62,704 bases of DNA from Phlegmacium glaucopus (GCA_015039465.1 MU130553.1:334619-397322), one strand, 5' to 3'. Shown: positions 46,152 to 58,556, numbered from the stretch's first letter. Numbers and translations are program-made. Notes: generated by a model from the letters alone, not told the origin.

Positions 46152-46576
46152 GATAAGGTGGTGGTCGATGGACAAGCTTTAAGATTGCTTGATGTCGTGG
46201 CCTCCGGCATTCTCGGCGGCTTGAAACGCCGAGTGGAATCGACAGCAAGATGCTCAAACAGCATCACTCATCCTTCAATGGTATGTAGCAGATCTCAATG
46301 ATCCTTGCGCTGTAAACTTGAGGCCATCCTCTCTCAAATACGCCTCCAGGAGTTGTGTGCTGAGATGAACTCTACTTACATCTCAAATCATTCATAATTG
46401 TCGTATACATAGTCATTTACATAATAGCCAATACAGCACCCTAGACGAACTCTCCTATAACCCATAACCCACACTTTTGGGTACCACCCAGATTGCTCCA
46501 CATTGACTCCAATTTGTCGTATCTACTATGGATCTACCCAAAAGGTGTATTTGCACCAAACAAAGCACACAACCAA

Positions 46577-46600
46577 GGGGGCACCGGGAATCAAACCCGG
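46577..46600 (-). other. tRNA-like T-arm and acceptor strand (copy 2)
   Basis: On the minus strand, CCGGG-TTTGATT-CCCGG forms a perfect 5-bp T stem with a 7-nt loop, followed by TGCCCCC, a 7-nt acceptor-strand length. No 5' half of a tRNA can be seen. It abuts the end of the truncated frame at 46591-46947, so it may mark the end of a mobile element, or it may be chance. Confidence 0.35.
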
Positions 46601-46947
46601 AACCCAGGGACATCTCTGTCAGGTATTGGGATATATTTCATCTTATTCTTCTTCATCTCTTCCTTGCGAAGGGATTCCGCCTCCGTGATTTCAGTCTGGA
46701 TTCTCACCATATCCGCTTTGGATTGTAACCGGCGATGTTCGGTTAGGGCCAGGTTGTCATCATCAACCTGACGTTGCCAGCTAACCTTATCTGCCTGGTT
46801 GCCGGCATTCCAGATGTCTTTTAAAAACTGAATCGCCTGGTCTTCGGTAGTAGCCAGATTAATGAAAGGAGCTCGAGCAGCTGCATAAGTAGGTGATGCG
46901 AAATCCGGGCATTCTAAAGAACCGGGGTCGAACTGAATTCTAGGCAT
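46591..46947 (-). CDS. Hypothetical protein fragment of a repeated mushroom family (possibly element-derived)
   Basis: 118 codons, MPRIQFDPGSLECPDFASPT, then ATTEDQAIQFLKDIWNAGNQ and a charged coiled coil (DNLALTEHRRLQSKADMVRI, EAESLRKEEMKKNKMKYIPI). It ends PDRDVPGFRV. I recall similar N-termini from many-copy Agaricomycete proteins of unknown function that are usually longer, so this looks truncated at its 3' end exactly where the tRNA-like sequence begins. The function is unknown. Confidence 0.45.
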   Translation of the reverse strand: MPRIQFDPGSLECPDFASPTYAAARAPFINLATTEDQAIQFLKDIWNAGNQADKVSWQRQVDDDNLALTEHRRLQSKADMVRIQTEITEAESLRKEEMKKNKMKYIPIPDRDVPGFRV

Positions 46948-47339
46948 AAGTCTGTAATACTTTGGTTTATATTTATATATAAATCTGGAAGTGATCCTTT
47001 GGTGAATGAAAAGAAAAATAGAGCTGCTCTGATGTGGAGCAGAGAGGTCTAACGCGAGGTTGGGAGTTGTGGTCGTGAAGAAGAAAAGATGGTCACGTCA
47101 CAACCCAAATCTTCGCGTAGACAAAATTCTACGTTCACACTTATTCTTCGTGTTCGCTTAGAATACAAACAATGGCCGATGTTTAGTGTGACCTGTTAGC
47201 AATTTGTCCACTGAGTTCTGAGTACTACGGTAACGTGAAATGATCTGATTCGACGATTCTGACTTGACTGAAGATGTCGGAGGTCACAGAATGCAGCTTC
47301 TCATTTGAATTCAAACTAGATATGGCTAATGTATTGGCC
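46948..47339. other. Intergenic stretch, nothing recognised
   Basis: No coding or repeat signal could be supported. It includes a TATATATAAAT stretch just upstream of the fragment at 46947. Confidence 0.4.
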
Positions 47340-47881
47340 CTACGCGTATGAGGTTAAATGATACTTGTTGAGGGGATGTTGGCAGAAAGGCTTGGACCTA
47401 GTCTCTATGGTCTTCACGTTCCGAATGGGTTGCTTGGACGGTGATTCCTGTGGTATCCATATTCGATGAGGTGTTGTAGATACTTCTGGTGTAGATACTG
47501 CTGGGGAGACAGGAATGGTTTGCCTTTCGAGATACATTGGTGTATTTGTTACCCCAGTCATTGAAGTGATGTTCGTTGGAGTAACGGGTCGGTCTCCTGG
47601 AAAATGTTGATCTAGTAAATGTAAGTCATTTCTAATATCTATAGCGGGGCGAGGGGGGATGTTTCATGTACTTCTTAATGTACCTTTCGTTGGACTCGAC
47701 GAGAGAGCATCATCTAACATTGTACGAGATCCAAACTGCTTCCAAGTTCCAACTCGGTGAGCAGGGTTCCATCTCCTGGGAGTCACAGATCCTACAAGAT
47801 CCAGTTGTGTTAGTTAAAAAGACTAATATTCGATTGGGAATTCCCCCGTCTTCGAGCTGAAGCTGTTCAACTGAGGATGCC
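47340..47881 (-). CDS. Hypothetical protein, 2-3 exons
   Basis: Minus-strand exons that fit together: a probable start MASSVEQLQLEDGGIPNRIL, then a frame reading VTPRRWNPAHRVGTWKQFGS and RTMLDDALSSSPTKG. An intron (gtacat...ttactag) follows, then DQHFPGDRPVTPTNITSMTG and a Ser/Thr/Pro-rich tail ending HPLNKYHLTSYA at 47340. The 5' junction is uncertain; a short intron ending ttgtag with a CTAAC branch-like site would join the first two parts. No known domain. It is divergent from the gene at 48012, with only about 130 bp between, so the two may share a promoter. Confidence 0.5.
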
Positions 47882-48011
47882 ATAGTCAGACACAATGATT
47901 ATTTTGAGAGTCTTATGAATCGCACCTCAACGACACATCTTGTTTATTTGTGTTATGTCTTTAGACCCGGGAGAAACCTTGCTTTAAACATCTACCCCTA
48001 GCATCATTAGA

Positions 48012-48938
48012 ATGCCGCACAAACGCGCGAAGAGAACCATCCGTGAACAGGCCCGCAAGGAAAGGTAAATGACATGCTTGACCTTGTCGTCAAACCAGGA
48101 GCTCAATATATTCCTTTTTTTTTGTTGATCACGGCAGGGGATCAGAACTAGCACCAAAAAAAGAGTCTTTGAGAAATGAGGCCATTCCAAAGTCAGCAGC
48201 ACGTGTTCTCAATGCGCAAGCGATTAGAGATGAATGGAAATTGAAGAAGCGAAAACACGAGGATGAGAGTGGCGGAGATGGACCGGAAGGAAAGAGACGA
48301 AAGACTACTGGGAGGACGACCGGGAGTGGGAATAAGGAGAAATCTAGAAAATCGAGAGCGATATCTCTGACCATCCAACCAGGGGAGTCAATCCAACATT
48401 TCAATAGGTACCATCATTGCTCTCTATCATTTGTTGATATTCTCTGACTCGGATCTGATCTTTTTTATGTAGGAGAGTAGAGGATGATTTGAGGCCTCTT
48501 GTAAAGTCTGCCGTTCAGGCATCGCTAGCTGTTACACGCAATAGGGCAAAAGCAGAGAAGGAAGCCCACGCAGAGGCTAAAAAGGCGAAGCCTGCTAACG
48601 GCAAAACTAAAAAAGTTCATTTCTCGGAAGAAACCATGCACGATAGCTCCCCTCCTCCACGGATAGACAAACACGCTGGTCGTCCAAAAGAATTCCAATT
48701 GGCATCTTCCTCAGTCCCTCGAAGGTTGAACGACATCGCGAAAGCACCCCCGGAAATTAAAAAGTTCTCTCGTGGCGCTTCTTCGACCATTACTGGGAGA
48801 GCGGATGGTGTTTTGTCTATGTCGCAGAAGTTAATGATGGATCAAGAGAGAATAAGAGCCATAGCTCGTTACAGAGAGCTAAGGGCAGGCCGAGAGCGAG
48901 CTGGAGATCGCAAAGACAAGGTTGTGGAGGACGAATGA
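48012..48938 (+). CDS. CCDC137-like basic nuclear/nucleolar protein (262 residues)
   Basis: Exons 48012-48064, 48138-48407 and 48473-48938 (789 nt, in phase). It starts MPHKRAKRTIREQARKER. It is lysine/arginine-rich throughout, with nuclear-localisation-like runs (KLKKRKHEDE, GKRRKTT). Conserved blocks are IPKSAARVLNAQAIRDEWKL, IQPGESIQHFNRRVEDDLRP, PRRLNDIAKAPPEIKKFSRG and VLSMSQKLMMDQERIRAIAR. This layout matches a conserved fungal family related to human CCDC137, thought to be nucleolar; the molecular role is not established. Intact. Confidence 0.8.
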
Positions 48939-50680
48939 TGTCAGAATCCACGTCTCTTTGACTCGATACGGGAATACCTTGCTGTAGCCTACCATTCAGT
49001 CGAGGTCGAGTCATTCATTTTCATAAAACGCTTGTCTTGGGGGGATTATTTGTCTACTTCTTTATTAAAGTGATCCGACGTCAACGTCAACTTCCACATG
49101 GCCAACCATGGCCACTTACCTGCACTTGCCTTTCATCCGCCGGTTTCGCAGCCTTACGCTTGCTGTCCTAGCCTTTCCTTCTGGTTCTTGCTTTTCACAC
49201 TCCGAGTCACGGGCTTGCCCACCGCGCTATCAGGATGCTGCCAGATTTCCGGTGTCTTCGAACCTTCGTTCTCGCCGAAGCATGCGTGCGCCTGAGTTTG
49301 GGCCGGCATTCGCATATTCTGGTAACAATTAACAGGAAGCCAACCCCTGATACGGCGGATTGTGTCAATCCAGTATTCAACCATCTATTTTCGACCCCAA
49401 ATATGGTCCGAGGAGCTGTTCAACATTCGTCCTATTTTGGATATTTTGAAGGGAAAATATGACAAAATTATCTTGTTATTCGGAATCTGAAACCACGAGG
49501 CTCTCAAGAGGTTTGCGTCAATCATTTATAAATAGTAGCCTACCAGCGTTACTTGACAGCTAAGCCTTCTCATGTGCGACGTAGCGCACTATTCGATTCA
49601 ACAAACACAGGTTCAATTCTGATTTCTTTCTGTGTCCCGTCCAACATTCACGTTTGAGGTACGCATACTTGGAGAACTGTAATACTTAAGTAACTAATAA
49701 CCACTTTTTTTTGAATTTTTGTGTCAATTTAGGTCTAGCGGATTATATGCCTTATGGTGTACTGTCAAGCATCAAGCTCAATGCTTATTCTCCTATCTGA
49801 TAACAGTCAAACCCGTCAATGACCCGACCACCGCAACTGAAGATAGTTATGTGGTTTCATGGTAACTTGACTCCCTCGACAACTCAACCACTAACGGTGC
49901 TTCAACCAATTGCAGATCCCGCATAGCTTCCACTGATTGTCATTGTTCCCGGCGGATAAATAAGCATGCTCAAATTCATTATCAAATTTTTCGATTTGAA
50001 ACTTGATCTCTTGGTAATTCCAAGAAATATCATACGTACCCTCCGTTTATACACACTGCTCCGACACGACAATCGGTAGGATAGGCACATGCACCACAAA
50101 AAAATACTCGGCCCGTCAAAATGCATGTAGTGGTAGAAAGTCCAACCTGGATGAGACCATTGCGTTTCCCGGGTTCGCGTAACGGCTTCCTGGGTTGACA
50201 AGCTTCACAAGGTCCAAGCTAGGCGGAACATATCATTCCGACTGGAAGTTCCTACCCGATTCCTACCACAAGTACCTATGATTTATTTTTGAAGGATGAA
50301 ATATGACCGAAAACTCGCTTTGTTAGGAAATTTTCTTGGTGTACTACGACCAACATTGACAATAATTAGTCATTCCTCTGATTCGGGACGAGGGAACGTA
50401 CGTCACATCCTATACTTCCTTCCGTATATGCAGCGTTACTACCGACCACATCCGCCATTGACGGCACAAGCGCCGCTCCTCATCCGACCAAAAATCAGAT
50501 GTCCAATATATATAAAGCGCGGTCGGCCTCCAACTACCTAGTATTATTATCTGTGTGCTCTATCCTTAACATAGATGCCTGGATCTTTTAAAGGCAACTG
50601 ATTCTTGACTCTCTTTTGATTTCCTTTCACCTTCCCGCTCTGGCCTTTCTTTTACTACGATACAGATCCATACTTCTCAA
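48939..50680. other. Long intergenic stretch (1.7 kb)
   Basis: Only short, overlapping frames on both strands, with no motif and no terminal repeats seen. The 100 bp before 50681 contain a TATATATAAAG-type box (about 50507) and are probably the promoter of the MFS gene. Confidence 0.5.
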
Positions 50681-52472
50681 ATGTCTGATATAGAGAAGTA
50701 CCCCGTCATATGCATAACCATTACCGACTCCTCCTCTCCGAACCCTGATCTCCCCCTCCGTCTACCCCCGACAGCCTTCGACGCTCCTCCAGATACAAGC
50801 CATTTACACAAGTTTCCTGAAGGCGGCCTGAAAGCTTACTTGACTGTCCTAGGCGCTTTTATCGCTCTTGCCTGTACCTTTGGCCAATTGAGTGCGTTTG
50901 GCACGTTCCAAGCCTGGTACGCTTCACACCAACTGCAACACTTGCCTGCATCCACGATATCTTGGATCGGATCCCTGCAGTTTTGGATATTCTTCGTTAC
51001 CGTACGTTTTAATTTCGGTCCCCTTCTTCACTCATTTCCGAAAGAAAGGCTCACTGTTCTGTTTTTATGAAACGATCTGAAATCTTTAGGGTGCCCCCAT
51101 TGGACGTTTATTCGATGCATATGGACCGACCTGGTTAATGGTTGCAGGGACTATTTGTTGTCTCACGAGCACGATGACAACTAGCGTCTGCACGGAATAT
51201 TATCAGTACATCCTATCTCAAGGTGTATTGTTTGGGTTAGGTGTTGGCCTCCTGTAAGTTCACTTTGAATCATCATTTAACCTTCGCCGTGTGACCGCCA
51301 CTTTCATTTATCATTAGGTTTTATCCATCACTCTCAAGCATATCAACTCATTTCTCCAAATATCGCGCTACAGCTCTTGGGGTTGCTGTAGCCGGATCTA
51401 GTGTGGGTGCGTAGTTGTAGCTATGCCCTTTTTTCATAAAAGATCGAATGGTTTTGTTTCCAGGAGGCGTACTATATCCCATCATACTCCAAGCTCTCTT
51501 TGCCAAAGTTGGCTTCGGTTGGGGCGTTCGGATTTCGGGGCTTCTCAGCGCCGTAGTATGCGTAGCAGCTACTTTGATGGTCTCAAGCCTCTTTAGCCAA
51601 AAAAAACCGGGTCCTTACTTCGACATCAAGACTATTACTGATCCGCGTTTTGCTCTCCTGGCAACAGGGAGCTCTTTCGTTGCTCTTGGTGAATTATAAC
51701 CAAACATTCTGTTACTTGATTGATAATTATTAATAATCTCCACCACAGGTTTATTTATTCCATTCTTCTACGTTGTAGATTACGCCAGGTACCTTTCCAT
51801 CCCAGACCACATGGCCTTCTACGTCTTGGCCGTAATGAATGCCGGTGGAGTTCTAGGTCGAATAGCTCCTGCCTATCTATCTGACAGAATCGGCCGCTTT
51901 AATCTCCTCATCCCATGCGCATTCTTCGCTGGTCTCTCATGTATCTTCTGGCTATTCACGCAGTCACTGGTTTCCGTAATGTTGTTTTCGTCTATCTATG
52001 GATTCTTTTCAGGCGCTTTCGTATCGCTTGTCACCCCATGCGTGGCGCAGATATCCGATATAGCAAAGATTGGTACCACTATTGGCATGTTGTACAGTAT
52101 CATCTCTTTTCCGTGAGTGTTCTCTCTATTTTTAATATCCTTCTTTCGGGTTCTGTTCTTGGGTTCTAGAAAGTGGGGCGCTAAGGTTCAGATAAAGTTG
52201 CTGCACCGAACGAACTCGAAGTTCAATTGGGTTACTTATCCCCTTAAGAAATTTCATCTTTTTTTAAAAAAAGAAAATGCCCGCCTAGTATTCGTACTAA
52301 CTATTTTTGCTTCAGATCACTCCTCGGTGGCCCTGCAGCAGGCGCGCTACTCGCTCGCAATCACGGATCTTTCATTGGCCTGATCGTCTTCTCAGGTTCA
52401 ACTATCATAGTTGGATCTTTCTTCATTCTTGCTTCCAAACTTGTCAGACATGGCATTTTTGCACGCGTATAG
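50681..52472 (+). CDS. Monocarboxylate-transporter-like MFS permease (439 residues)
   Basis: Exons 50681-51001, 51090-51253, 51318-51406, 51464-51688, 51749-52112 and 52316-52472; all are in phase. The cytosolic N-terminus is followed by FPEGGLKAYLTVLGAFIALA and CTFGQLSAFGTFQAWYASHQ, the typical N-terminal segment of fungal MCT/Mch proteins. Then come PIGRLFDAYGPTWLMVAGTI, VLFGLGVGLL, YPSLSSISTHFSKYRATALG and a second half with MAFYVLAVMNAGGVLGRIAP. It ends ASKLVRHGIFARV. It is a twelve-helix membrane protein, probably for a monocarboxylate or related small solute; the substrate cannot be inferred. Intact. Confidence 0.9.
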
Positions 52473-52945
52473 TCGTTAAAATCCCCACCAGACTCTAGTC
52501 AAGAGCAACAAAAAAAAGCAACACAAAGAAAAGACAAAAAAAGGAGCCGTATTATCCCCCCCTATGTGTATGTATATTCGTCTAGACACTACTAGTAACT
52601 GCTTGTATTGGATTTGATATGCCTGCCTTACCGTGACTGTATCATTAACTTACCATAGTTATGTAAAAATAACTAAAACTTGGACATTTTGCATAGTTGT
52701 GTAAAATGATGATCATAATTTATTTCCTCAGTTGGCGACGACGTCCAAGGAAGAATCTTTTCGATTGTATAGAAAGCAGAATGACCTCGAGGTAAACAAT
52801 CGTAGCCTTCGGACTCGAAGGGAAGACTGCCAAGTCGGAAAGAGAATGGTACTAATAAAAGAGCAAAACTAAAGGCAGAGTAATGGGGTAAGGTATGTTG
52901 GTGGTTGCTAAAGGTCCCAGAACGGGAGCAAAGAAGAAAAGATGT
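52473..52945. other. Intergenic 3' regions of two convergent genes
   Basis: Downstream of the MCT-like gene and of EB1. A-rich runs (about 52508-52545) may hold polyadenylation signals. No gene. Confidence 0.5.
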
Positions 52946-54046
52946 CTAGAAGGTCTCCTCTTCGTCAACGGGTGCCACAGCGTCAGGAACCTCGAATCCT
53001 TCCTACAAGTTCCATTGGAAAGGCAAAAGATGTCGTAATACAAATCAGACAAATTGACTAGGAAAAAAGAAGTGAATGACGAACCTCGGTTGAGTATAGA
53101 ATCTTCTGAATCTCTCGTAGCGTATGGTCATCCTTGCCATCGTTTTCCAGGACTTCCATCTGTGCTTGGACCAGGATCTCAATATCCCTCAGCTATCAGG
53201 GGTGCATAAGTCGATACATCAAACAACTCTTTTGTCCTAGTTCCATACCTTTTCAAAGTAAAAATCACGTTCCTTCTCAAGACCTTCCAGATGTGTCGAC
53301 AACTCTTTGACCTGCGCTTGCAATTGTGACACAGCTTCATTGGATTGTGCGGATCCGGATCGGAAACCGCCAACTGGAGTTCGTCCACCAGCTCTACCAC
53401 CAGCAACACCCAAAGCAGACGAAGTAACAGGATTAGAAAGAGGAGCAACGGTGGCAGGTGGTTCCATAGGCGCGCCTTTCCGTCGTGCGACCGCGTCATA
53501 GCCTTGACCTCCATAATTCAGGTCCCAGAATCGTTTCATCCACTGTAAGAACTCCAAATTATCCCTACGATAGTTGATAAGGTCGATGTTTCGTCGATCC
53601 GTTGTGACAAAATCAAATATGGGAAGGGTGTACATACTGCATTTTGCACTTGACGAGCTTTTCAACGGGTATGGGCTGAAAATATAATCAATATATGGTC
53701 AAATATTGAGCTGGTAAGATAAACGTCAGACGAACCTTGTCGATCTTCTTGCTTTTGAAGACATTTTGCATGACTTTGTAATTTGCCAGATATTCATATT
53801 CATGTTTCGCGTTCATCTTGACACGGTTCATAGGCAGATCGCCTAGGATAGGAGAGAATAAAAAATAACATGAATAAGTTTGTGTTCATAAGAATGAGTG
53901 ACGAGGATGCGATGGGAATAAATACCGTAGATTGAGTCTAGTATTTGGCAATAGGCACCACCAGCTCCGCATTGCTCAATTTTCGTGTAATTTATTTGCA
54001 GGAGCTCGTTGACCCATGCGAGGAGATCTGTTCTTGAGGCTGTCAT
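52946..54046 (-). CDS. EB1: EB1/Bim1/Mal3 microtubule plus-end tracking protein
   Basis: ATG at 54046 (MTASRTDLLAWVNELLQINY). The calponin-homology domain runs over exons 1-4 (KIEQCGAGGAYCQILDSIYG, KHEYEYLANYKVMQNVFKSK, PIPVEKLVKCKMQ and DNLEFLQWMKRFWDLNYGGQ). A Ser/Ala/Pro/Gly-rich linker follows (VTSSALGVAGGRAGGRTPVG). The coiled coil and EB homology domain are AVSQLQAQVKELSTHLEGLE, KERDFYFEKLRDIEILVQAQ and LREIQKILYSTEEGF. The acidic tail ends EEETF, an EEY/F-like end that binds CAP-Gly proteins. It tracks growing microtubule ends and controls spindle and polarity. GT-AG introns are in phase. Intact. Confidence 0.95.
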
Positions 54047-54408
54047 GGTCGTTCGTGGACTGAAAAGAAGAGAAACAAGGAAGAGAAAATTTTGTTAGGT
54101 CAGGGCGAAGGCAAGAAGTGTCACCACATCCACGCGTTATCAAGGACCCTAATTTAGGGTTAATATTGTTCCTTGTTCACTTCCACAACAACGTCCACAG
54201 CGCTTTGCAGTAATATTACGCGTATAGATCTTATTTTGACGCGTTTTTGGGATCGTTGGTACCTATGTGAGTTTAATTATTCATTATATTTCATCAGATC
54301 CAACGACTGTTCTATTATCGCCAGTGTGTCATTTTTTAATTCTTTGAAAAATGCGTTCGTGTGGCATTCTTCAATGGTTGTCCCGCATGGTTATGAAGCT
54401 CTGGACTA
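54047..54408. other. Divergent promoter region between EB1 and an F-box-like gene
   Basis: 360 bp between the two start codons, serving both genes. No obvious TATA box. The 79-codon frame inside has no motif. Confidence 0.5.
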
Positions 54409-55528
54409 ATGAAGACTACAGAAATGCTAGCACTATCTCCAGAATTGTGTGGAAGGATCGTTCAAGTAGCAAGTCATAGGCGCCAAGATCTTCTTGCCCT
54501 ATGTTTAACTTGTAAAGCCTTTCAACGAGAAGCAGAAGTCAGGATCTACACACAACTCGCCTTCACAGAACCAGAAAGAGTCCTACGGGCATGCAATACG
54601 GTGATCAATAACGAACGCCTCGCTATTTGCGTCCGTACATTCTGGTTTAACCAAGACACACGTCGTTCTCCTCCCAACCTCGGCCAACCATTCTGGTCTG
54701 CATTGCAGGCAGCTCTGATTGCCATGCCAAACATCGAAAGTCTACTACTATGCGATAACAGCTACGCTAATAGTTGGATCTTGGACAATCCAAGGATCCA
54801 GTTCCGTCTTCGAGAAGCAAAACTTCGATTAACATGGGATGCTCATTTAATCAGATTCCTAGAAAATCAATCCTCTTTGCGTTCATTGCACCTATACGAC
54901 CCTGTAGAAGAGGTCATCACGGGCGTCCTTCCACCAAATGCTGTACCTGATCTCCAAACTTTCGATGGCTCACTCATGATCGGCATCCAATTTTTACCTT
55001 CCAGCATCTCTCATCTACAACTTATCATTGATTGTGACTCGGATCAATTCCTCGAGATTCTGGCTCGTTTTGGGATTGTTCGCAAGACTCTTCGTGCGCT
55101 CAGCCTGTTGGACATCCCAGAAGAAGCGGCCTTAGGGACATTAAAGATTATCTCAGAGGTCCTACCCGATATACGATACCTCGGTCTACTGCCTTATCCG
55201 ATAACTAACGTAAGTCTTTATTTAATCACTTGATCTCAATAAACTTAAGAGTATGGTGAGGCAGCGACATGAATTTCACAAGTATCTAATGAGGATGCAC
55301 TATCTAACTTCGATCGAGCTCGATATTGGTAGATGGACACCTGCACCAAATGCACCGGCAGGTCAACGGGCGCTAGCTGGTGAACTGAAGATTTTCTGTC
55401 CTTCTATCAAATCTGTTGTGTTTTGGATGGGAAATACTAAGATTCGATGGACTTTTGCGGATCAATGGCATTCCCGCATGGAGTTGCAACAGTATCCTCA
55501 GTTCAGTGATGCTTGGTGTCTAGCGTAA
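54409..55528 (+). CDS. F-box-like protein (359 residues)
   Basis: Exons 54409-55209 and 55250-55528. N-terminal F-box-like motif: LALSPELCGRIVQVASHRRQ with LCLTCKAFQREAEVRIYTQL. Then come weak leucine-rich repeats (MPNIESLLLCDNSYANSWIL, LENQSSLRSLHLYDPVEEVI, HYLTSIELDIGRWTPAPNA). It is likely an SCF adaptor with unknown substrate, not closely related to the three MEIS-type F-box paralogues. The 40-nt intron is GT-AG. Intact. Confidence 0.82.
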
Positions 55529-56430
55529 TAATTTTGTTTGTAGAAAATCGTTGTTCAATAAATTGACCCCTGGTAAGCTAGAAACTGAAGATCAGCTTTA
55601 AGAACTCCTCGTTGGTATCGTCCCCCCCCCCTTAATTTCCGACGTTTGCGAATATTTCGTTGTCAGATATGTTCACAGGAAAAACTTTTATTTACAGAAG
55701 GCACGCTATTTGAAGGTAGTAGTTAGATGGTGCTGTCTCACGAAAATCTCTGGACGTATCAATCGTCGGATCCCCAATTAACCTTGCCATCAGCCTGGCA
55801 GCACCACTTAACCTCAGTGCGCGAGTCACAGCGAGTCGCAGCTTACACAACCGCGGCAGTGGTCCTACTCCCAGTCGCTTCCCGTCTTGCCCCCGCCCAA
55901 ACTCGATTTCACTACCATCTCGAAGCTTTATGTACAGTGGACCTGGCCCCAAAACAGTAGGTATCCTGCGGTAGATATACTAGGTTATCATCCATGTAGT
56001 ATCAGGCTTCAGCACAAATCTGACAATTTTCTAGCACTTACTTTCGGCGAATTCGAAGCTTCAACTGTCCACAATAACTGGTCAAACTTGAAACGTGCAT
56101 TGTACTCAAGGACCATCACGTTATTGACCGTAGAAAGGTGGCTCAGAACTAACTGTCTAGTACTGTGACCTGCCAGCGATTCGACACATTGCAGAGTGGA
56201 AGGCTGGCAAACGTGATCAGAGGGTGCTAGTAGCTAAATCGAAGCAATACCCACGCTTTCCTTGATTAAGATGGGAATGATTGCGGCCAAATATGGCCTG
56301 CAGCGCTCGATATTGAGCCTGTGGATCAGAGAGGATCGAACACCGCTGTCAGGCCTCTGCGGATATTCCAGTGGCAGGCCTGTAATTACACAGCGAAATC
56401 CATCACGGTTAAATACCTAAAAGTATATTA
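55529..56430. other. Intergenic stretch, nothing recognised
   Basis: A C10 homopolymer run is at about 55622-55631. Overlapping frames at 55.7-56.2 kb occur on both strands without motifs. Confidence 0.5.
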
Positions 56431-57112
56431 TTAATAAATATCTGCTTGGATACAGCTTTTCGGACGCACAGAGTATTTAAGGATTTGTTCATCCGTAAGG
56501 CCCTCCTCTTGAATATCAAGCTCAAGTTTTAGCTCATCATCATCAACCTTGCAGGAGTCAACATCAACATCTGAATCTTCACCGGAGTCATAAGTTTCAT
56601 CATAACGGTCTGCATCTGTTGGACCAAGGGTGTCTCGAGGTTTCATGACTAGTTGTATTCTCAATATCCAACACTTCCTAGATGAAATATATTGAACGTA
56701 CAGGTTAACCCGAGATGTGTAAAATACCTCCCAGCTAAGGAAATAATAGGTGAGATATTGAATTCTGCTGCTGGGATCCCATTGAACAACATTGCCGAGA
56801 CATCATTTTCTGAAATGAGTTCTGGTGCAGCATTAAGCTGGCCAACTAGGTGAAAAGGAGTTAATGAGAAGGCATGAATTGGGAAAGTAGTAACACACTG
56901 TTCTCCTGCAGTCTAGGATGGCACTTCCCAAGGTCCTGCCAAAATTCATTCAGGAACGAGCCTTCAAGACCTTGGGACTCTGAGATAAGATGAAGCAACA
57001 AGTTTGTCACGAAACCAGGGTGGTTCACTTCGCACTTTGTGAGCCCCACCTTCTTCCACAATGCCTCATTGCTCAATAGAGCCAATGCATGCCTATCCAT
57101 ATTGTAAGACAA
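56431..57112 (-). CDS. Hypothetical protein, 3 exons
   Basis: Exons fit in phase. The first (57112 to about 56900) has MSYNMDRHALALLSNEALWK, KKVGLTKCEVNHPGFVTNLL and HLISESQGLEGSFLNEFWQD. The second (about 56848-56730) has QLNAAPELISENDVSAMLFN. The third ends at 56431 with an acidic stretch (DETYDSGEDSDVDVDSCKVD). No domain recognised. It may be the C-terminal part of a larger gene or an element-derived protein. Start codon and completeness are uncertain. Confidence 0.45.
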
Positions 57113-58556
57113 TGGTGTCTAGCTCGTTCGAGTCTCGGAGTTCCTATTTACTTATGTCGAACGATTTACAGCGTGCCGGGCGGGCCGAAGGTCACGTGAC
57201 GCCGCCCATCGTCGTCGTCCTCCTCCTCCTTTTCCACTCTGTGAGCAGCGAGCGCTGAGCGCTTTCTTATCGGGTAGCTTGACAGGATTGATGGCGCGAA
57301 CAACAAAAATAGCGCGGCGGCACCCCAAAAATAGCTCGCTCCGATTAGCTGTCAGTGTTTTTCGGGTCCGGGCCCCTTTCTCGCCTTCTTCTCATCATCT
57401 CCTTGGCTTTGTTGCTCCCCTCCCTTTTCTCCCCTTTTTTTTCTCACTACTTAATTATGTGTAGGCAGCTACTGTATTGTGCTTAGATACAACAAATGAA
57501 TTCTATTTTTCAACCCTGCCTCCTCAGAATGCCTTGGTAGGATGCAAATCAGCCTGGTTCACTCCAATAAGTAGCCATTTGGGTGGCATAAGTACAATAA
57601 GTAACTTATTTATGATAAATTTACCGTAAATCAGCTCAATTTACAGGTTCAATTTACAAAATTGAGCTAGTTCAACGTTCCACACCCTTATTGAAGGTTC
57701 TCGCTGCCTCCTATCACTGATTGACAGCTCAGGGTCTCATCGGCTCATCCTAACTGGTCTGTAAGCCAGAAATCAAAATTTTCCCTTCCTGCTATAGAAA
57801 CCTCTTCTTACAACATATCATATAATGTATTATTCTACTTTCTAATATCACAAAAAAATCTCTAAAAGGAACGTGGCAATACTGAACACAGGAGGGTATC
57901 TATTAATTTTCCCGGCAACCAGGCTGGCTTACCAAGCTCCCCCCATCATTTCCAACACAAATTTGATCAATTTCTCACATCTTCCTGAGCTCCCTCCCCA
58001 GGGTGCTGATTTACCCAGGATTTACCGGCCCCCGTAAATTTGGCAAAATATCTCTACATATGTGTACCACCTATGGCATGTCCCTTCTAATTAGAGGTGG
58101 TAACCCAGGTTACCACCTCTAATATGATGTGTTTTCCGCCTCCTCCCATAAACCTTCTATATCTCCTATGTACTTAGAAAATTTTTACATATTCTCACCG
58201 GGTAACTGCGGTGTTTCTCTTTTGGGGTGTTGGCAACAATCACACGCTGTACATCATTCCCATCACATCACCGGTACCTCTCCCGCCATTGTCTCACACA
58301 GCGAGCTCGACTGTGCCCTTCCCTTACACATAAAAATACCAGAAAAATAGCCATTAAATACAGCATGTATATAGATATTTCAATATCTAATTATTAAAGG
58401 CCTTAAGGCCACTCTTATGCAAGCATGAACAAGATATATTTGTGTAACAAGGTAGTGAGACAATGGGTAAACTAACAAATGTAGGGTGGTCTGGGAAGAG
58501 AGCGGTACAAGGTAAGGAGTATAAGGAGGTAGGAGCCAGTTGAAGCAGGGTCTTCC
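57113..58556. other. AT-rich intergenic stretch with a perfect palindrome
   Basis: Contains a TCACGTGA palindrome at about 57191, GCGCTGAGCGCT-type repeats near 57250, and repeated (C/A)AATTTAC(A/C) words at 57.61-57.67 kb. No gene is supported. Confidence 0.5.
58091..58122. repeat. Perfect 15-bp-arm palindrome, 2-nt spacer
   Basis: TTAGAGGTGGTAACC, then CA, then GGTTACCACCTCTAA. It does not extend on either side. It could be two abutting terminal inverted repeats left by an element, or a cruciform or protein-binding site. Confidence 0.8.

Noticed and set aside
46577..46620. A functional tRNA gene
   Set aside because: Only the T arm and one acceptor strand can be matched; no D arm, anticodon arm or 5' acceptor strand.
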